NCBI GenBank assembly: GCA_963705285.1
Contig: OY970066.1
Span: 930,001-994,000 of the forward strand
DNA length: 64,000 nucleotides
Direction: 5' to 3'
Source of the DNA: JACMLD01 sp963705285
GTDB taxonomy: Bacteria > Bacteroidota > Bacteroidia > Chitinophagales > Chitinophagaceae
A program made the position numbers and the translations under genes. The notes beneath the pieces were generated by a model. That model saw only the letters and a program-made list of their open reading frames with translations. It was not told the DNA's origin and made no database searches. Shown here in pieces: positions 60,674 through 64,000 of the stretch (positions are counted from its first letter, which is position 1; each line of letters begins with the position of its first letter).

Positions 60674-61618
60674 CTATTTTTTCAGCCCGATTTCTCTCAG
60701 TCGTTCATCCAGGTATTCGCCGGCAGTGGCGTCTTCATAAGCTTTGGGATGCTGGCTGTCAACCGTGCTTTTCAGGCAGGCCAGGCTCATTTCGCTCCGG
60801 GGATGCAGGAAGAAGGGAATGGAAAAACGGGATGTATGCCACATTTCGCGCGGCGGGTTTACTACCCGGTGGGTAGTGGACTTCAATTTATTGTTGGTAA
60901 GCCGCTGCAACATATCGCCCACATTTACCACAATCTGATCAGGTAAAGACACTGCTTCTACCCATTCATTCTGCTTGGTGAGAATTTGTAAACCACCGGC
61001 AGAAGCACCTACCAGTAAAGTTATCAGGTTTATGTCTTCGTGCTGTTCTGCGCGTATGGCAGATTTAGGCTCGGAGGTAATAGGCGGATAATGTATGGCC
61101 CGTAAAATAGAATTGCCATTATGTATAAACTGGTTGAAATAATTTTCATCCAGCCCCAGGTAAATTGCTATTGCCTGCAGCAATGCTTTGCCTGATTTTT
61201 CAAACGCTTTGTATGTTTTATTTAAAGTGGGCGTAAAAGCAGGTATTTCTTTTATCACTACATTATCAGGATACTCGCTTTTAATGGCATCTCCATCTTC
61301 TACCATTTGTCCGTGCTGGTAAAACTCTTTTAAATCTGGCGCATCGCTGCCTTTTGCATGCTCTTTACCAAAAGAGGTATAACCGCGTTGTCCTGCCAAT
61401 CCGGCTACCTCGTAACTCTTTTTCTTTTCCAGCGGCATGGCAAAAAATTGCTGTACATATTTATACAGATCTTCAATCAGGTCTTCTGGTATACCGTGGT
61501 TGGTGACCGCAACAAAGCCAACGCTCTCGTACGCCTTGCCCAAATCATTGACGAACTTTTGTTTCAATTGCGGATCCCCACTCAGAAAATCTGCAAGATT
61601 CACTACTGGTATTCCCAT
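60674..61618 (-). CDS. isopenicillin N synthase-like 2-oxoglutarate/Fe(II) oxygenase
   Basis: 314 residues. The N-terminus (MGIPVVNLADFLSG, then YESVGFVAVTNHGIPEDLI) is the DIOX_N region. The Fe ligands HxD and H are seen in RAEQHEDINLITLLV and STTHRVVNP, and the 2-oxoglutarate-binding R-x-S in SRFSIPFFLHP. The family includes isopenicillin N synthase and many plant-type oxygenases; the bacterial substrate is unknown. Confidence 0.93.
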   Translation of the reverse strand: MGIPVVNLADFLSGDPQLKQKFVNDLGKAYESVGFVAVTNHGIPEDLIEDLYKYVQQFFAMPLEKKKSYEVAGLAGQRGYTSFGKEHAKGSDAPDLKEFYQHGQMVEDGDAIKSEYPDNVVIKEIPAFTPTLNKTYKAFEKSGKALLQAIAIYLGLDENYFNQFIHNGNSILRAIHYPPITSEPKSAIRAEQHEDINLITLLVGASAGGLQILTKQNEWVEAVSLPDQIVVNVGDMLQRLTNNKLKSTTHRVVNPPREMWHTSRFSIPFFLHPRSEMSLACLKSTVDSQHPKAYEDATAGEYLDERLREIGLKK

Positions 61619-61917
61619 AATCGTAATGTTTAGAGTTGATAAAATTGTACCTGTAAATGTAATTATTTTTTCAATCGTTTGCCTTCGGCAATGTTTCTCG
61701 CGGCGGAGGCAGGGAATATTTTAAATTTTGCATTTTGAATTTTGAATTGGCTTAATCTGCGGCAACGTTTCACGCGGCGGACTGCGGCGAAGCAGCGGGC
61801 GCAGGGATTATTTTGAATTTTAAATTTTAAATTTTGCATTTCCTCTAATCTGCGAATCTGCGGCAACGTTTCACGCGGCGGACTGCGGCGAAGCAGCGTG
61901 CGCAGGGGATATTTTGA

Positions 61918-62905
61918 ATTAGAATTAGGTAGAATAAGCGCTTAATGTTTTTAGTATTGGATAAGGATGCGGATTTATGTGTAGCATTCTTTTGATCAAT
62001 ACCTCAAATATTTTCTTGCGACCGTTTCTATTGTTGAACCGATAACTGTATTCATTGCAGTATGCAAAAAAGTGGTCATTAGAACATTTGTGGTGTATTC
62101 CTCGCATCCAGCTTTTGAAAAGCATGATTTGAATATGCAGTTCTTTGAAATTTCTTCCTTTTAATGACCTTATTTGCGTGATGTCCATTTCCGTGCTTAA
62201 AGTTTTGTAAGGTTGATAGTCATCGGTTCTTATTTTAGCTGATGCCGACACCCCTTTTTTCAGGGCATATCGTAAAGTGTCAGCTTTGCAATTTTCTATC
62301 GGGTTCATAAATATATTGCCGACTTTTCCATTACCCAGCAGTTCAAGGGCTATTAACGCGGCTTTTTTTTTATCAATTTTTCGGCCGTGCTGCCCCTTAT
62401 TTCTGGCCCCGAGAATGAACTCGTCAACATCAACATTGTTTTGTAACGCAGCGGCTTCACTCATTGCTAACTGCACTTTGCGCTTAAACAGCCAGGCAGT
62501 TTTCTGCTGAACGCCCACCTCACCCGCCAGTTCTACTGTAGACATCCCTTTCTTTTTGGTGGTAAGGCGAAACAGCATGTGAAACGCTTTTAATAACGGT
62601 AAACGGATGTCATGAAAAAGCGTGTTTGCCGTCACACTTTCATCATATCCGCACTGCTGGCATCTGCGATGAAATCCTGTTTTACCTTTTATATATTTCT
62701 CGCACCCACAGTGCTTGCATTGGTAGCCGAATTTCCATTTATGGTCATCCAAATAACGCAAACAAGATTCGTTATCAGGAAAACAACGCGCAAATTCTAT
62801 TGCGTTAATACCTTGAAACATACCTAATATATTTAGCATGAAAATACTACAATATTTAGTTACAACAAAGCATTACCTTTACGAAGAGCTTAATATGCCT
62901 AATTC
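61918..62905 (-). mobile_element. IS1595-type insertion sequence
   Basis: One transposase gene lies between imperfect inverted repeats (18 of 22 positions match; outer GAATTAGG at 61922-61929 is exact against the reverse complement of 62898-62905). An 11-bp direct repeat TATTTTGAATT at 61910-61920 and 62906-62916 flanks it; the typical 8-bp target duplication would be its first 8 bases, fixing the left end at 61918. The element entered the 101-bp repeat array. It looks recent and intact. Confidence 0.85.
61925..62839 (-). CDS. IS1595 family transposase
   Basis: 304 residues. The N-terminal zinc ribbon has CKHCGCEKY and CQQCGYDES (CxxC...CxxC), then a helical HTH-like region (TVELAGEVGVQQKTAWLF). 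The DDE-type catalytic core of ISXO2-like transposases follows, with VDEFILGARNKG, RTDDYQPYKTL and MRGIHHKCSNDHFFAYCNEY. No frameshift or stop was found, so it may be active. Confidence 0.93.
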   Translation of the reverse strand: MLNILGMFQGINAIEFARCFPDNESCLRYLDDHKWKFGYQCKHCGCEKYIKGKTGFHRRCQQCGYDESVTANTLFHDIRLPLLKAFHMLFRLTTKKKGMSTVELAGEVGVQQKTAWLFKRKVQLAMSEAAALQNNVDVDEFILGARNKGQHGRKIDKKKAALIALELLGNGKVGNIFMNPIENCKADTLRYALKKGVSASAKIRTDDYQPYKTLSTEMDITQIRSLKGRNFKELHIQIMLFKSWMRGIHHKCSNDHFFAYCNEYSYRFNNRNGRKKIFEVLIKRMLHINPHPYPILKTLSAYST

Positions 62906-63126
62906 TATTTTGAATTTTGAATTTTAAATTTTGCATTTCCTCTAATCTGCGAATCTCCGGCAACGTTTCACGCGGCGGACTTCGGCGAAGCAGCCGGCGC
63001 AGGGATTATTTTGAATTTTAAATTTTAAATTTTGCATTTCTTTAATCTGCGAATCTGCCGCCATAACTTTTAATTTTGAATTTTTACTTGCTAATTAACA
63101 CCCTATCTTGCCCTAATTTTAAAAAA

Positions 63127-64000
63127 ATGCACCGATTACTGAATCGCTTCTTCTCTTTATGTTGTTTTTTATTACTGGCCAGCTGTGCACCAAAATATGC
63201 TCAATTTATTCCGCAGTACACCACCACTGCCACCAACACAGTACCCGATTACAGTAATTTATTTTATTGGGCCGCGCATCCATGGAAAAAAGATCCTTCA
63301 GATAGTGTGCCTAAACCGTTACGCAAAGACTATGCGGTAGACTCAAGTGCCGATGTGTTCTTTTTGTACCCCACCACTTTTACAGACCGCGAAGACACAC
63401 GCTGGAATGCCTCCATCAATGATGCGGCCATCAATGCAAAAACAGATTACTCCCCTATTCTTTACCAGGCAAGTGTATTCAATGGCTACCGCGTTTTTTC
63501 TCCACGTTACCGGCAGGCGCACATCAGGGCTTATTTTACTGATGACAGCGTGGCCGCAAAAGCTGCGTTTGACACGGCTTATACAGATATTAAAACAGCT
63601 TTTCAATATTACCTATCACATTACAACAACGGCCGGCCGATAATCATTGCCTCGCACAGCCAGGGCAGCACGCATGCGCAGCGATTATTAAAAGAATTTT
63701 TTGAGAATACTGCGCTTACAAAACAATTGGTAGTGGCCTATGTAGCCGGCATGTATATATCCAATCAATATTTTAGTTCGCTGCGTGGTTGTGCAGATTC
63801 TAACCAGACAGGTTGTGTGTGCAGCTGGCGCACCTATAAAAGAAACTACGAGCCCGGCTTTGTGTTGAAAGAAAAAGGGAGCAGCTTAATTACCAATCCG
63901 CTTACCTGGACAACTACAACCAGTTATGCAGACCGAACGCTGAATAAAGGGTCCATTTTATTGAACTTTAATAAAACACGCACACATGTAACCGATGCGC
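63127..64000 (+). CDS. DUF3089 domain lipoprotein, partial (C-terminus beyond the window)
   Basis: Frame opens at the ATG at 63127 and continues without a stop to the window end (291 codons). A lipoprotein signal with lipobox LLASC precedes about 270 residues of an alpha/beta hydrolase-like DUF3089 domain: FFLYPTTFTDRED, YQASVFNGYRVFSPRYRQAH, then a GxSxG-like ASHSQGS with the nucleophile Ser. Later Cys residues are in GCADSNQTGCVCSW. Probably an outer-membrane or periplasmic esterase-like protein; substrate unknown. Confidence 0.85.
   Translation, partial: MHRLLNRFFSLCCFLLLASCAPKYAQFIPQYTTTATNTVPDYSNLFYWAAHPWKKDPSDSVPKPLRKDYAVDSSADVFFLYPTTFTDREDTRWNASINDAAINAKTDYSPILYQASVFNGYRVFSPRYRQAHIRAYFTDDSVAAKAAFDTAYTDIKTAFQYYLSHYNNGRPIIIASHSQGSTHAQRLLKEFFENTALTKQLVVAYVAGMYISNQYFSSLRGCADSNQTGCVCSWRTYKRNYEPGFVLKEKGSSLITNPLTWTTTTSYADRTLNKGSILLNFNKTRTHVTDA

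Larger units (their letters stand above)
61676..63062. repeat. 101-bp tandem repeat array interrupted by an IS
   Basis: Copies start at about 61754, 61846 and 62943, with partial copies at 61676-61740 and 63042-63062. GGCAACGTTTCACGCGGCGG recurs at 61761, 61862 and 62959. The 1097-bp step from the second to the third equals 101 plus the 996-bp insertion, so the array was regular before the IS entered. Each unit pairs a GC-rich core (CGGCGAAGCAGC) with an AT-rich tail (AATTTTAAATTTT). No gene is visible in the repeats. Confidence 0.85.

Noticed and set aside
61754..63062. Tandem repeats as a CRISPR array
   Set aside because: The period is 101 bp, the whole unit is repeated with no unique spacers, and no cas gene is near.
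1..64000. tRNA, rRNA and riboswitch genes
   Set aside because: I looked for T-loop words, conserved 16S/23S stretches and common riboswitch cores in the gaps and saw none; a covariance-model search would be decisive.

Overview
The window is a 64 kb chromosomal segment from a member of the Bacteroidota, most likely a Chitinophagaceae-type soil or freshwater bacterium. Several things point there: a T9SS C-terminal sorting domain protein, Bacteroidota-style promoters (TTTG-N19-TAnnTTTG, with one exact match upstream of the PpiD-like gene), a DUF2480 protein, exported Gfo/Idh/MocA and DPP-IV-like S9 enzymes, and almost no Shine-Dalgarno signals. Both strands are densely coded. I saw no rRNA, tRNA or CRISPR array. 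Family names come from motif recognition only; no database search was possible.

Layout. 0-5 kb: asnS, an AT-rich trio of unknown exported proteins, a stand-alone ExbD. 5.5-10 kb: kdsB, then a three-gene operon of circularly permuted ATP-grasp, alpha-E and transglutaminase proteins. 10-12 kb: a small repeat element and three unknown small genes. 12-19 kb: sterol-desaturase-like enzyme, DUF2007 protein, an internally duplicated lipoprotein, a macro-like/TIR fusion, DUF2480, PpiD-like chaperone. 19-24.6 kb: a gene-free region with several DnaA-box-like words, nadA, mnmG, an HNH-like protein, ybeY, feoA, nadD. 24.7-31.5 kb: chromate transporter, SDR, exported oxidoreductase, AraC regulator, S9 peptidase. 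31.7-37 kb: an exported amine oxidase, two exported PLP enzymes and a Hint-domain protein. 37-42.5 kb: Zn peptidase, M20 peptidase, T9SS cargo, RDD protein.

42.6-46.9 kb is the most unusual locus: a minus-strand cluster of a small SET-domain protein, a D-Ala-D-Ala-ligase-like ATP-grasp enzyme, a second ATP-grasp enzyme fused to a complete SET/post-SET domain, and an ABC-type membrane domain without its ATPase. It looks like a system that makes an amide- or peptide-linked product, methylates it (or a protein lysine) and possibly moves it across the membrane. I can name the families but not the product.

47-64 kb holds mainly housekeeping genes: a Pif1/RecD-like helicase, a short SSB, a DUF1016 nuclease, dnaN, comB, an SRPBCC protein, gcvT, a class C beta-lactamase-like hydrolase, a padR-PspC envelope-stress-like operon with a visible promoter and palindrome, and a 2OG-Fe(II) oxygenase. 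An IS1595-type insertion sequence sits inside a 101-bp tandem repeat array. A DUF3089 lipoprotein runs off the right edge.
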